From: JAYSSF01 sp043772005
Lineage (GTDB): Bacteria; Patescibacteriota; Gracilibacteria; Absconditabacterales; Absconditicoccaceae
Direction of reading: 5' to 3'
DNA: 23,235 nucleotides
NCBI GenBank assembly: GCA_043772005.1
Contig: JAYVGP010000004.1
Coordinates: forward strand, 1-23,235
The position numbers and the translations under genes were made by a program. Positions 8,949 to 15,617 of the stretch are shown piece by piece (within the stretch, counting starts at the first letter, position 1; each line of letters begins with the position of its first letter). The notes beneath the pieces were generated by a model. That model had not been told where the DNA came from and did no database searches. It saw only the letters and a list, made by a program, of their open reading frames with translations.

Positions 8949-9024
8949 AAGTAAAAGAAACTGTATTTCCATATATTGTATTTACTCAAAAATCATTTTT
9001 AGAACGCGTAAGTGAAATAATAAA

Positions 9025-9165
9025 ATGATAGTTGTATGGGAAAATAAAATCAAACGTTGCTATGGAGATCCTATGATGTTTCCGCATTGGCAAGCCATTA
9101 CTTTGGCTTGTTTTTTATTGTCGCTCTATATAGGCTTATCCTATTTTTTATTTTTGAGTACTTAG
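9025..9165 (+). CDS. Possible 46-residue membrane peptide overlapping a terminator
   Basis: ATG 9025 to TAG 9163-9165. The C-terminal half is one hydrophobic span (WQAITLACFLLSLYIGLSYF). The codons for this span also form a strong terminator hairpin. Either the terminator alone is functional and the ORF is chance, or the gene doubles as terminator. No family is recognised. Confidence 0.35.
   Translation: MIVVWENKIKRCYGDPMMFPHWQAITLACFLLSLYIGLSYFLFLST
9091..9116 (+). terminator. Rho-independent terminator of the rightward gene block
   Basis: CAAGCCA (9091-9097), loop TTACTT, TGGCTTG (9104-9110), then six T. This is a classic intrinsic terminator on the plus strand, about 140 nt after the coiled-coil gene. 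It probably ends the transcript that starts before the tRNA pair. Confidence 0.75.
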
Positions 9166-9220
9166 CGATATGCCCCATGTATACTGATACTAAAGCGACT
9201 ATTTTTTTGAGGTATTTGAT

Positions 9221-9406
9221 ATGAGAAAGATTGATACTTATCATTTGGTACCGACATCAATGTCGGTACCAAGACTATATTTGAATGTAGCAAACGATCA
9301 AAGCGTAGGTGCGAATAATATTTACTTAGAGGCATTAATGTCCTTAACATATGTTATTTTATGATCAGTAAGGGATTACTCTGTAAATAGTTATTGTTAT
9401 ATTTAG
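9221..9406 (+). CDS. Possible 61-residue protein, one UGA-Gly
   Basis: ATG 9221 (MRKIDTYHLVPTSMSVPR) to TAG 9404-9406. It is continuous only if UGA (VILGSV) is glycine. GAGG lies about 10 nt upstream, one of the few Shine-Dalgarno-like sequences in the window. No family is recognised and composition is ordinary. A perfect 28-nt palindrome lies inside codons 9-18, which is unusual for a coding sequence and makes the DNA or RNA element an alternative explanation. Confidence 0.4.
9245..9272. repeat. Perfect 28-nt inverted repeat (13-bp arms)
   Basis: Left arm TTGGTACCGACAT (9245-9257), two central bases CA, right arm ATGTCGGTACCAA (9260-9272), no mismatch. No T-run follows, so a terminator is unlikely. 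It could be an operator for a dimeric regulator, a recombination or resolution site, or a stable hairpin. It is the longest perfect palindrome I noticed in the window. Confidence 0.6.
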
Positions 9407-9440
9407 TATTATTCTTCAAAAATTTATTGAGCAGTGGAGG

Positions 9441-9560
9441 CCTAACCAACAACAACAACACTAAAGTCCCACAACCACCCCCACTAAACACACAAAACAC
9501 AACAAAACACAACAAAAAAATACAAAAAGAAAAAAATAAAATAAAAAATAAATAATATAA
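9441..9560 (+). other. A/C-rich low-complexity tract
   Basis: About 120 nt nearly free of G and low in T, with repeated AAC/ACA units grading into A-rich sequence. There is no gene in it. It is mirrored by a T/G-rich tract at 9671-9730, so strand composition switches sharply across about 200 nt. Such skew can mark a replication or transcription boundary, or an unpaired leader of a structured RNA. Confidence 0.6.
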
Positions 9561-9692
9561 TAGATAAAGGAGGGGGATATATTATTATATACACACTGAG
9601 ATATTAATATAGTTCTCTCTCTAAGAGGTTATGGTCCCATATTATTTTTTATATTAATTAATTAAGTAAATGTTTTTTTGTTTTTGTATTTT
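9517..9692. repeat. 20-nt inverted repeat joining the A/C-rich and T/G-rich tracts
   Basis: 9517-9536 and 9673-9692 are complementary at 19 of 20 positions, separated by about 136 nt. The arms are low in complexity (mostly A on one side, T on the other), so part of the match may be compositional. The central part holds AT-rich sequence and an isolated AAAGGAGG at 9566-9573 with no start codon nearby. Confidence 0.45.
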
Positions 9693-9986
9693 GGTTTTGG
9701 TGTTTGTTTGTTTTTGTTTTTTATTTATTATATGTATGATTAGTTTCTTTAGTGAGAAGCTAATGGTAAGAACTTCCTCTTTCCTTGTTAGGACTTTACG
9801 TCCTATGACCTGTACTACTTGGTAAGCAAGTAGGCAAGTTGCATTGTTCTGTGCTGCGCACGCCGTCGTATCCGTTTACCTTATAACATCAGATCTCTTG
9901 CCTGGACGGAGGGGAGGTTTCCTTTAGAATGAACCTCTAGGGGTGTGAGAAAGGATAGCAAAGTTTAAGTGAGAGAACTAGTAAGA

Positions 9987-10015
9987 ACTAGGGTGGTGGT
10001 CGGGGAGGGTGGCGG
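9987..10015 (+). repeat. G-rich 29-nt repeat, copy 1
   Basis: Begins ACTAGGGTGGTGGTCGG and continues with GGGG, GGG and GG runs. It matches copy 2 (10824-10852) at 28 of 29 positions. Four or more G-runs on one strand make a G-quadruplex possible. A C-rich stretch at 10038-10059 could pair with it instead. Confidence 0.75.
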
Positions 10016-10621
10016 AACTGATATATTAGTTGGCCAACCCCTTGACCTCTCCCACTTGTAACAAAAAACAGGGTAATATATAAAACAAGTTACCTGCTGT
10101 AAGGAAGAAAATAATAAGTTTTAAGCATACAATTGTCAAGCATTTAGGTTCAATAACTGTCCGTTCAGTTATAGTAATAGATTACTGGGGTGATCAGATT
10201 TGATCTACCCCCGTGAATCTGGCATGGTGACAATCCATAAATCTAATGTATGTTACATAGTGTTTATGGTATAGTATAGTTTCTTAGTAGAAAGTAACGG
10301 AAAGAAAGTTAGTGGTTGGGGAGTACAACCCCCGCTCAACCTCATTATAGCTTCTATATTAATAACTAATATAGGCATTCGTATACTAAGCTCACTAAGA
10401 TAATACCAGTATATGTTTCATTGGCTTTACATCTATAAGACTCCTACTATCTGTCTCAGAAACCGAGACACGGAACCACAGAAACTGAGACGATATACAT
10501 CATATATCCCTATACCATATAAGTAATAAAGGGGAGTAATAGGTAGAGTATAGAGTGAGTTATATATATAGATGACAATACATCTCATACAGTGTACTCG
10601 ATTCGCCGAGATCCGAGTCAC

Positions 10622-10673
10622 AAAAAAGAGAGCCCCATTGCTGACATTGTGTCTTTGCTGAGCTCTCTTTTTT
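10622..10673. terminator. Strong, probably bidirectional terminator
   Basis: AAAAAAGAGAGC (10622-10633) pairs perfectly with GCTCTCTTTTTT (10662-10673), 12 bp, with a 28-nt loop that contains an inner GACA/TGTC. A T-run ends the hairpin when read from either strand. It separates the structured region on the left from the leftward gene block on the right. Confidence 0.75.
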
Positions 10674-10823
10674 ATATGATCTCCAGGATGAGATACTGAT
10701 GATTATGATTTGAGTATTGTCGATATACAAATATATGAATATGAGTATAAAGATATGGAAATAATACCATCTTATTATATCTAAATCCGTATCCAAAGCA
10801 AGTCTTTTATCATATTAAAAGAG

Positions 10824-10852
10824 ACTAGGGTGGTGGTCGGGGAGGGTGGTGG
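10824..10852 (+). repeat. G-rich 29-nt repeat, copy 2
   Basis: Same sequence as 9987-10015 apart from one base (GGTGG instead of GGCGG at the end). The two copies bracket most of the structured non-coding region, 837 nt apart in the same orientation. The flanking sequences differ. Confidence 0.75.
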
Positions 10853-10872
10853 CTAAGATAAAATACTCCAGG

Positions 10873-11046
10873 CTATAAGCCCAGAATATCGTGTATCTTT
10901 CAGAAGGTTATCATCCCTATAATAATAAGACCAACACTAATGATCTTATTTTCTGGGATAAACAAAGTTAATATTCCAAGTACAATAGTACTAAGAGAAA
11001 TACAGTACATACAGTAGAGAAACAGAATTTTGAGAAATGATTTCAT
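10873..11046 (-). CDS. Two-span small membrane protein, 57 residues
   Basis: ATG 11046 (MKSFLKILFLYCMY) to TAG 10873. Two hydrophobic helices, about residues 4-27 and 33-48, are joined by a short turn containing IPENK; the C-terminus is GKIHDILGL. One UGA codon, encoding Gly49, would truncate it under the standard code. The topology is holin-like, but it is distant from the endolysin, so function is open. ACTAAT lies 9 nt upstream of the start. It is the last gene of the leftward block before the non-coding region. Confidence 0.7.
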
Positions 11047-11103
11047 AATATGAAAATTAGTAATAAGATTCCTGCCTCCCAAGAGAGGCAATTGATCTTA
11101 CTG

Positions 11104-11256
11104 CTAGATAGCAGACAAGCGATCAACACGCTTGATAGTATAGGCCTGAGCAATGCTGATCTGTGTAGCCTGACGAGCCATAGACTCACGGGCTTGCATC
11201 TCATTAATAGAGCGTCCTCGAGATGTTGATATGTTTGTTGTTCAGTAAAGAGACAT
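11104..11256 (-). CDS. Uncharacterised 50-residue protein
   Basis: ATG 11256 (MSLYGTTNISTSRGR) to TAG 11104, with UGA as Gly5. The C-terminal two thirds is one amphipathic helix (INEMQARESMARQATQ) with a basic end. No family is recognised. A terminator hairpin separates it from the gene upstream, so it may have its own promoter. The start lies directly after CATCCT. Confidence 0.65.
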
Positions 11257-11274
11257 AGGATGAATAGTAAAAGA

Positions 11275-11298
11275 ACCAGAGTACAAGTGTACTCTGGT
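11275..11298 (-). terminator. Terminator after the 121-residue gene
   Basis: ACCAGAGTAC and GTACTCTGGT form a perfect 10-bp stem with a 4-nt loop. On the minus strand it is followed by TTCTTTTACT. It lies 19 nt after the stop codon of the gene at 11317-11682. Confidence 0.65.
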
Positions 11299-11316
11299 AT
11301 ATAGATAGAACAATAA

Positions 11317-11682
11317 TTAGCTGATAGCCAAAAGGATCGTTGCTCCTTGATTGGTAATCATTGGAACTCCATCATCATTGATGAATCCAACATTGGTTTT
11401 ATGTCCATTGTTCTTGTGGAAGATAGATCCAGTTGAAGTGACATTGAGAAATCATTTCTTCACCTGATAAGATACTGTTTCAGGAAGAGTCCGTACCTCA
11501 CCAGTTTTCATATCTGTAGCATCTGATTCCTCAAGGTGTGACATCATAGAGTACACAGAGATATCTCGTGAGACTACCAGATGATTGAGAACATTCTCGA
11601 TACCTTCAAATTTACGCTCTACTCGTGGCTCACGAACTGATATAATTGGTGCTGATGCAACTGGACATGTGATGACTTTCAT
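11317..11682 (-). CDS. Uncharacterised 121-residue protein
   Basis: ATG 11682 (MKVITCPVASAPIISVRE) to TAA 11317, with one UGA (KKGFLN). Sequence is mostly beta-like in its second half (FLNVTSTGSIF, then TNVGFINDDGVPMITN), suggesting a compact beta domain, with a helical region near residues 30-55. No family is recognised. It has a clear TTATTAAC box 9 nt upstream of the start and terminators on both sides, so it is probably transcribed alone and could be abundant, but expression level is inference. Confidence 0.75.
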
Positions 11683-11691
11683 AAGAAGAAA

Positions 11692-11699
11692 GTTAATAA
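11692..11699 (-). promoter_or_regulatory. TTATTAAC box 9 nt before ATG 11682
   Basis: Exact member of the recurring upstream box. The spacer to ATG is TTTCTTCTT. It fits either a -10-like promoter element giving a nearly leaderless mRNA or a non-Shine-Dalgarno ribosome-binding signal. Confidence 0.45.
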
Positions 11700-11705
11700 G
11701 TAAAA

Positions 11706-11717
11706 GCACAAATGTGC
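11706..11717 (-). terminator. Short hairpin with T-run between two small genes
   Basis: GCACA/TGTGC, 5 bp with a 2-nt loop, followed on the minus strand by TTTT. It lies between the secreted protein gene and the 121-residue gene, downstream of a copy of the 16-mer repeat. Confidence 0.4.
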
Positions 11718-11750
11718 AAAAGATTTTATGGTATTAGGTGCATGAATACA

Positions 11751-11981
11751 CTAATATCAGTATTTGTAGGCAGTAATCGTATAGAGCATGAGACCCTGTT
11801 GCAATGAATAGTAAACTATAAGTTTAGGATCAGAGTATCATCCAGCACCTCAAGATGATCCAGAAGTGGATCGAATTGCAGAAGAAGAAGATGATCAGCC
11901 GCCACTTCCACTTGTTGCTATCTCAATAGCAAATGTTTGGAAGGTAGTACATAAAAGTACCATCGCGATAAGAAGGCGCAT
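11751..11981 (-). CDS. Secreted Gly/Ser-rich small protein, 76 residues
   Basis: ATG 11981 to TAG 11751. The N-terminus MRLLIAMVLLCTTFQTFA is a typical Sec signal peptide with cleavage likely after Ala18. The mature part starts with a Gly/Ser linker-like region (TSGSGGGSSSSS) in which several glycines are UGA codons, then a Tyr-rich C-terminus (KLIVYYSLQQ, ITAYKYGY). The last codons overlap a 16-mer repeat, with its TGA read as Gly. A small exported phage protein could act on the host surface or in superinfection exclusion; this is inference. TCTAAC lies 10 nt upstream of the start. Confidence 0.7.
11756..11771 (-). repeat. 16-mer junction repeat, copy 1
   Basis: GCCTACAAATACTGAT on the minus strand, inside the last codons of the secreted-protein gene and 74 nt upstream of the next start codon. 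Confidence 0.85.
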
Positions 11982-12032
11982 AAGAATAAGGGTTAGAAGG
12001 TAACAAAAGATTTTCTTTCTATACGAAACTCA

Positions 12033-12048
12033 ATCAGTATTTGTAGGC
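12033..12048 (-). repeat. 16-mer junction repeat, copy 2
   Basis: Same 16-mer; its first base is the last base of the TAG stop codon of the 85-residue gene. It lies 52 nt upstream of ATG 11981. Confidence 0.85.
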
Positions 12049-12305
12049 TACTCATCCTCATCACGAGGATTAGTATCAGAGTTATAAATATCAAGTGTAA
12101 CTCCGTTGATATTCCAATCAAATGATCATCCATCTCGGAGGGATTCACAGTCTTCAATCGTAAATGGAATGGATAGAACCAGTGGTTCCTTATTATCTAC
12201 AAGATAATCATGGATCTCAATGATCTCAAGGAGTTGTTCACGAGTAGGATTCGGATAGGATCTGAGAACAATCAGTCGAGATTGTTTAATAGCGTAAGCA
12301 TTCAT
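12048..12305 (-). CDS. Uncharacterised 85-residue protein
   Basis: ATG 12305 (MNAYAIKQSRLIVLRS) to TAG 12048. One UGA codon (DGGSFDW) near residue 60. Alpha/beta appearance: a strand, a helix (TREQLLEIIEIHDYL), a strand (LVLSIPFTI), and a very acidic end (RDEDE). No family is recognised. TATAAC lies 9 nt upstream of the start; the gene upstream ends 11 nt before the ATG. Confidence 0.7.
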
Positions 12306-12315
12306 AGGTATAGTG

Positions 12316-12528
12316 TTATAAAATACGATCAATTGCAGGCATCGTGGATATGACCTGATCAATCCACTCTTGAGCTGCTTCCTTGGTATCACATACCTTA
12401 TTGAATGCAGTATATGATACTCAGAAGCGTGCCTCATATCCGGTGAAGGTAGATCCATTCATCCTTCGTAAGATGATAGCATGGATCTCTGGTGTGACCC
12501 AGGCTCATGAGATTTTAATCTGTTTCAT
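12316..12528 (-). CDS. Uncharacterised 70-residue protein
   Basis: ATG 12528 (MKQIKISGAWVTPEIH) to TAA 12316, with two UGA codons (SGAW and RFGVSY). It overlaps the end of the MANWC gene by 14 nt, so the two are probably translationally coupled. Mixed alpha/beta with a helical C-terminus (DTKEAAQEWIDQVISTMP). No family is recognised. Confidence 0.7.
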
Positions 12529-13099
12529 TGATAGAAAATGAGGAAATAAGTTCTGTCCACTGTTGATCTTCGAGGTTAACCTGGAGTGCAACAGCACACT
12601 CTTGGATCTCTGCTTCGCATTCTTCTTTCGTTGTACTCATATCTGATAGAGATACTTTATACAACTCTTTGAGGTAGTCATCAAAGAGAAGATACTCATC
12701 ACGTTCTATATCAATATACATCTGCGGTGGAGTAACAAGATGTATCTCCATACCCAGTATATCTGAGTAAAATGTATCCGGCCACACACCTTCGTGATGG
12801 CCATTGATATCATAGGTTCAGAGGATCTCTGATCCACATTCTGAGTAGTTCGCATCAATAAGGATGTTCGAGTCCTTGGAAAGATGATCATAGAAATCTA
12901 TAGGCGGAGCCCACTTGGTTTGAAATGAGAGTACATATTCATGTGCCCCAGTACCAAGAATGGAATGATCTACACTGAGTCCGAATGCATAGAACTCAGA
13001 TCCAGGAAGTTCTAATACATCAGTAAGATGACTAGAATCCAACCACTTCAGTGGTGTTCGAGATATAATGGTTGCATAGTTGCCACACCAGTTAGCCAT
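12515..13099 (-). CDS. YubB/Api92-like protein (DUF1281-type), 194 residues
   Basis: ATG 13099 to TAA 12515. It opens with MANWCGNYATI, the signature of the phage/plasmid Api92/YubB family with a ferredoxin-like fold. It also contains the family-like segments SFQTKWAPPIDFYDHLSK and NYSECGSEILGTYDINGHH. The single UGA encodes the glycine in ILGTYD, a spot where relatives usually have Gly, further support for code 25. The C-terminal ~70 residues are acidic and helical. The biochemical role of the family is not known; it is common in mobile elements. The downstream gene overlaps by 14 nt. Confidence 0.8.
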
Positions 13100-13104
13100 A
13101 GATA

Positions 13105-13383
13105 TTAAGAGTTAATATTAAATTCCTTGTGTAAGATAGTATACAATTGATCTTTAGTTCTATCCGCTCTAATATAACAGTTCTTTCACTCAATATAAGT
13201 AGAACGCGTTCATCTCTCTTGAATTTCATCGTGATCAATATGTAAGAACTTTCAGCGTCACCAGCTAAGTGATGTTCACATACCTGGTTTCTTTGTATCA
13301 ATAAATAGGCTATCAACAAGATCAGTTAACTGAAGTGTATCTTCGATATCTATTGAAGTTATGACTGGCATTTGTACTATCAT
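13105..13383 (-). CDS. Uncharacterised 92-residue protein with five UGA-Gly codons
   Basis: ATG 13383 (MIVQMPVITSIDIED) to TAA 13105. Five glycines are UGA, four of them within about 20 codons (GMGTSLSWGRGKFL, ERGTRS) and one more in IEGKN. The second half looks like a small beta domain ending in a helix (CYIRADRTKDQLYTILHKEF). No family is recognised. A TTATTAAC box lies 9 nt upstream. The next gene starts 6 nt after the stop. Confidence 0.7.
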
Positions 13384-13392
13384 AAGAATATA

Positions 13393-13400
13393 GTTAATAA
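13393..13400 (-). promoter_or_regulatory. TTATTAAC box 9 nt before ATG 13383
   Basis: Exact copy of the recurring box, spacer TATATTCTT. Position and spacer match those before ATG 11682. Confidence 0.45.
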
Positions 13401-13409
13401 GTAAATATC

Positions 13410-14423
13410 CTAGTCTATCCAGAACATATGACACTTATCGCAGTGTGTACCACAAGGGTATTCATTAATGTACTTGGTATTACGGTGTCGTCTGATATCC
13501 GTATCACCGACACTACATCCTCAGGCATTATAGATAGCCTGATACTTGGCTTCAAATTCACGAGTAGCAACAAGAGGATCTTCAGTAACCAATGGTATTG
13601 CAATCTTTGTTAGGACTTTAAGATATCCTTCACTTGCATCACCTCAGCATACCTCATCATAGTATCCGTATCTTCCCATAGCCTTGTCATGATAGCATTG
13701 ATTGATATCAAAAGTAAAGACAGGATCTACTGCAAATGTATTACTATCCATCCATCCGGATCCTTCAGAGTTATTAATGACTCCAACATCACCTCACTTG
13801 AGCATAACGATATCTCCATTAGAGAATTGGTTACGGATATCAGGGATGTCACTAGCTTTCATCTTATACGCAACGCAGAGTTGAGTATATCCAAAGCCTT
13901 CATTATAAATACTATAGTACTTATAATATTCTGAAGAGCTTACGCCTCCATTATCGTAAAACATAACAAGCATTTCATCAAGTGTTCTACCGAGGAGAAT
14001 GCCAGTACGAAATGTGTAGAGATCTCACTCGCTATAGTTTTCTGAGTCAAGTATTTCAGGTGGAAGTTTGACATCATCGAGATCTCCAATGACATGAATG
14101 ATATCTTGATCTTTAGTATGGCGAAGGAGTTGTGACATCGGATCATTAGAACAATTCTCCCAGATAATATCTCGAAGAGAGCTATAATCCTCATCCTCAA
14201 TACCATCAGGAAAGAAATCCTTAATGATTCAATTAAATATCTCATCTTCAGCATATGAAGTATCCCAATCCTCAGTGATACCTATTTCAAGATATCCAGT
14301 ACGAATGAGTTCGAGCCATCGAGTGGGAGAGAGATCGTCAAGATCATCATTCTGATCAACATAGTATATCTCATTGTATTTTATACTCTCAATTATTTTA
14401 TCGGTAAGTTCTTTGGTAATCAT
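13410..14423 (-). CDS. Acidic 337-residue protein with C-terminal Cys/His cluster
   Basis: ATG 14423 (MITKELTDKIIESIKY) to TAG 13410; I checked the whole frame and found no TAA or TAG. Four UGA codons, three of them beside a normal Gly codon. The N-terminal 150 residues are very acidic and helical. The middle has Tyr-rich beta-like segments (SEYYKYYSIYNEGFGY). The C-terminus has Cys/His residues spaced as in a zinc site (PCGTHCDKCHMFW). No family is recognised. It may mimic DNA or bind a host protein, given its acidity, but this is speculative. A TTATTAG box lies 11 nt upstream. Confidence 0.75.
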
Positions 14424-14427
14424 AGTA

Positions 14428-14766
14428 TTATAGGCTAATAAATAAACCCTGCTTGCATTCTACCATCTGATATCGATATGTTTTACAATTTCCATCAAAG
14501 TATTCTGCGGTAATCATTCATTCTGGATAGGTACCAAGTCGTAATGAATCCTTACCATAAACTAATGTGTTAACCGGATAGGAGTAATGATAACGAGAAT
14601 ACTTTTCAATGAATTCTTGAAAGAATATATTTTCATCGAGAAAGAATAAATCTTGTTGGACAACTGATGCAAAGGCATCGAGTGCCACCTCCTTATCGGA
14701 ATGGAAAGACACTCAAGCACTGACCCCTCCATTAGGAGTGTCAGTGAATACAGTAATAGCGTACAT
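14428..14766 (-). CDS. Uncharacterised 112-residue protein
   Basis: ATG 14766 (MYAITVFTDTPNGGVSA) to TAA 14428, with two UGA codons (SAGVSF and PEGMIT). Beta-rich start, a helix (DKEVALDAFASVVQQDLFF), then Tyr-rich segments. No family is recognised. CTTAAC lies 10 nt upstream of the start; its TAA is only 4 nt before the next ATG. Confidence 0.7.
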
Positions 14767-14777
14767 AAGTATAGGGG

Positions 14778-14951
14778 TTAAGAAATATTATCTAGGAATT
14801 TCTTCATTGAATCGATTGCATTATAAAAATGCTGTTGAGTTTCTTGATCTTGTGATTGGAATTGCAGATTATTCCTTTGCCAATCTTGACTCCTTGTTTG
14901 TAAGGCAGATAAAATAATAGAAGTAGAACGATGTAAGGCTTTGTTTTTCAT
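14778..14951 (-). CDS. Uncharacterised 57-residue helical protein
   Basis: ATG 14951 (MKNKALHRSTSIILSALQ) to TAA 14778. Single-domain, Gln-rich and helical (DWQRNNLQFQSQDQETQ), no UGA, no membrane segment. No family is recognised. The preceding gene stops 7 nt upstream. Confidence 0.65.
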   Translation of the reverse strand: MKNKALHRSTSIILSALQTRSQDWQRNNLQFQSQDQETQQHFYNAIDSMKKFLDNIS

Positions 14952-14958
14952 AACTAAA

Positions 14959-15198
14959 TTATTTAAGAACTAAAGTTTCTATCTGATAACAATCAGTACA
15001 TACCGGATATCATAATCCCATATGTGTATGGATCAACCTACTGGTATACGATTCTCAAAATGAGATATCTTTTCAGCAGTTTGCATAATCACACCGTTCA
15101 TCCATATCTCTTGATATAAGCATAAGCTTTTTAGCAGGCGAATTAAATAGCTCATAGATATGTTTCTCTGGATTCCATTTTTGAAGTAGCATAAGCAT
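14959..15198 (-). CDS. Small zinc-ribbon-like protein, 79 residues
   Basis: ATG 15198 (an in-frame ATG at 15192 is also possible) to TAA 14959. After a helical start (QKWNPEKHIYELFNSP) it has a treble-clef or zinc-ribbon pattern: ERCDYANCGKDISFGES and, about 20 residues later, YPVCTDCYQIE, giving two cysteine pairs (C-x4-C and C-x2-C). Three glycines are UGA codons, including the one right after the second cysteine, where Gly is common in zinc knuckles. Likely binds nucleic acid or a protein partner. The previous gene stops 4 nt upstream. Confidence 0.7.
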
Positions 15199-15202
15199 AT
15201 GG

Positions 15203-15418
15203 TTATAAACTAGCTTCATATGAATTATACTCATCATATTCTTCTTGAGATAACTCAGTAAAGAATGTAATGATTCATGGTCTTGCATATATCTTTGAAC
15301 ATTTTTTAAGAACATGTGCAAATTCAAAGTAATCATGATATGAAACTATATGACTAGACTTTTTATCTATGTCAGTTCATAGTTCGGTGTATTCAAATAT
15401 AAAATAATATTTTCGCAT
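15203..15418 (-). CDS. Uncharacterised 71-residue protein
   Basis: ATG 15418 (MRKYYFIFEYTELGTDID) to TAA 15203, two UGA codons (ELGTD and RPGII). A strand-helix-strand pattern with a Glu/Tyr-rich helical end (SQEEYDEYNSYEASL). No family is recognised. A TTATTAAT box lies 12 nt upstream. Confidence 0.7.
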
Positions 15419-15430
15419 AATTTTATAGAG

Positions 15431-15438
15431 ATTAATAA
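15431..15438 (-). promoter_or_regulatory. TTATTAAT box 12 nt before ATG 15418
   Basis: Exact core, with a longer spacer (CTCTATAAAATT) than the usual 9 nt. Confidence 0.4.
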
Positions 15439-15612
15439 TTAAAGAGTTTCAACGTCATAGAAGTTTTCTTCATTCCACCATTGCTTGAGTTGATAGAGGT
15501 ATTGTTTCTTTCCTTCTCCACGAATAGAAAGCATGGCTTCTCGTATTCCGATTGGATTACTTCGGAAGCGAGTGGCATTCAGAAGCAGAATGTATTTGAT
15601 TATCTGTAACAT
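15439..15612 (-). CDS. Uncharacterised 57-residue basic protein
   Basis: ATG 15612 (MLQIIKYILLLNATRFRS) to TAA 15439, no UGA. Basic and helical, with the middle GIREAMLSIRGEGKKQYL and a Trp pair near the end (QWWNEE). No family is recognised. It begins 5 nt after the endolysin stop codon, so it is probably cotranscribed with the lysis genes. Confidence 0.65.
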   Translation of the reverse strand: MLQIIKYILLLNATRFRSNPIGIREAMLSIRGEGKKQYLYQLKQWWNEENFYDVETL

Positions 15613-15617
15613 AAGTA

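Larger units (their letters stand above)
9740..10673 (+). ncRNA. Candidate large structured non-coding RNA
   Basis: About 930 nt with no convincing ORF in either strand but many local perfect stems: TAGGAC/GTCCTA 9789-9805, CTACTTG/CAAGTAG 9815-9833, GAGGTT/AACCTC 9914-9937, CAGGGTAA with TTACCTG near 10070-10096, GGGGT+GATCA/TGATC+ACCCC 10187-10211 within an outer AGATT/AATCT, CCATAAA/TTTATGG 10235-10269, CTATATTA/TAATATAG 10354-10374, GTCTCAG/CTGAGAC 10453-10491, ACTCG/CGAGT 10596-10618. It ends in a 12-bp terminator. GC content is higher than in flanking DNA. The size, hairpin density and phage setting next to tRNAs recall large ornate RNAs such as GOLLD and ROOL, but I cannot show homology. 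The 5' end and strand are inferred from the terminator. Confidence 0.5.

Noticed and set aside
9566..9573. Perfect Shine-Dalgarno AAAGGAGG
   Set aside because: No ATG, GTG or TTG lies at a usable distance downstream; likely chance in a purine-rich stretch, though a role in a structured RNA cannot be excluded.
10433..10796. Minus-strand ORFs rich in Ile/Tyr over the terminator
   Set aside because: They pass through the 12-bp terminator hairpin and the hairpin-rich region, and start at non-ATG codons.
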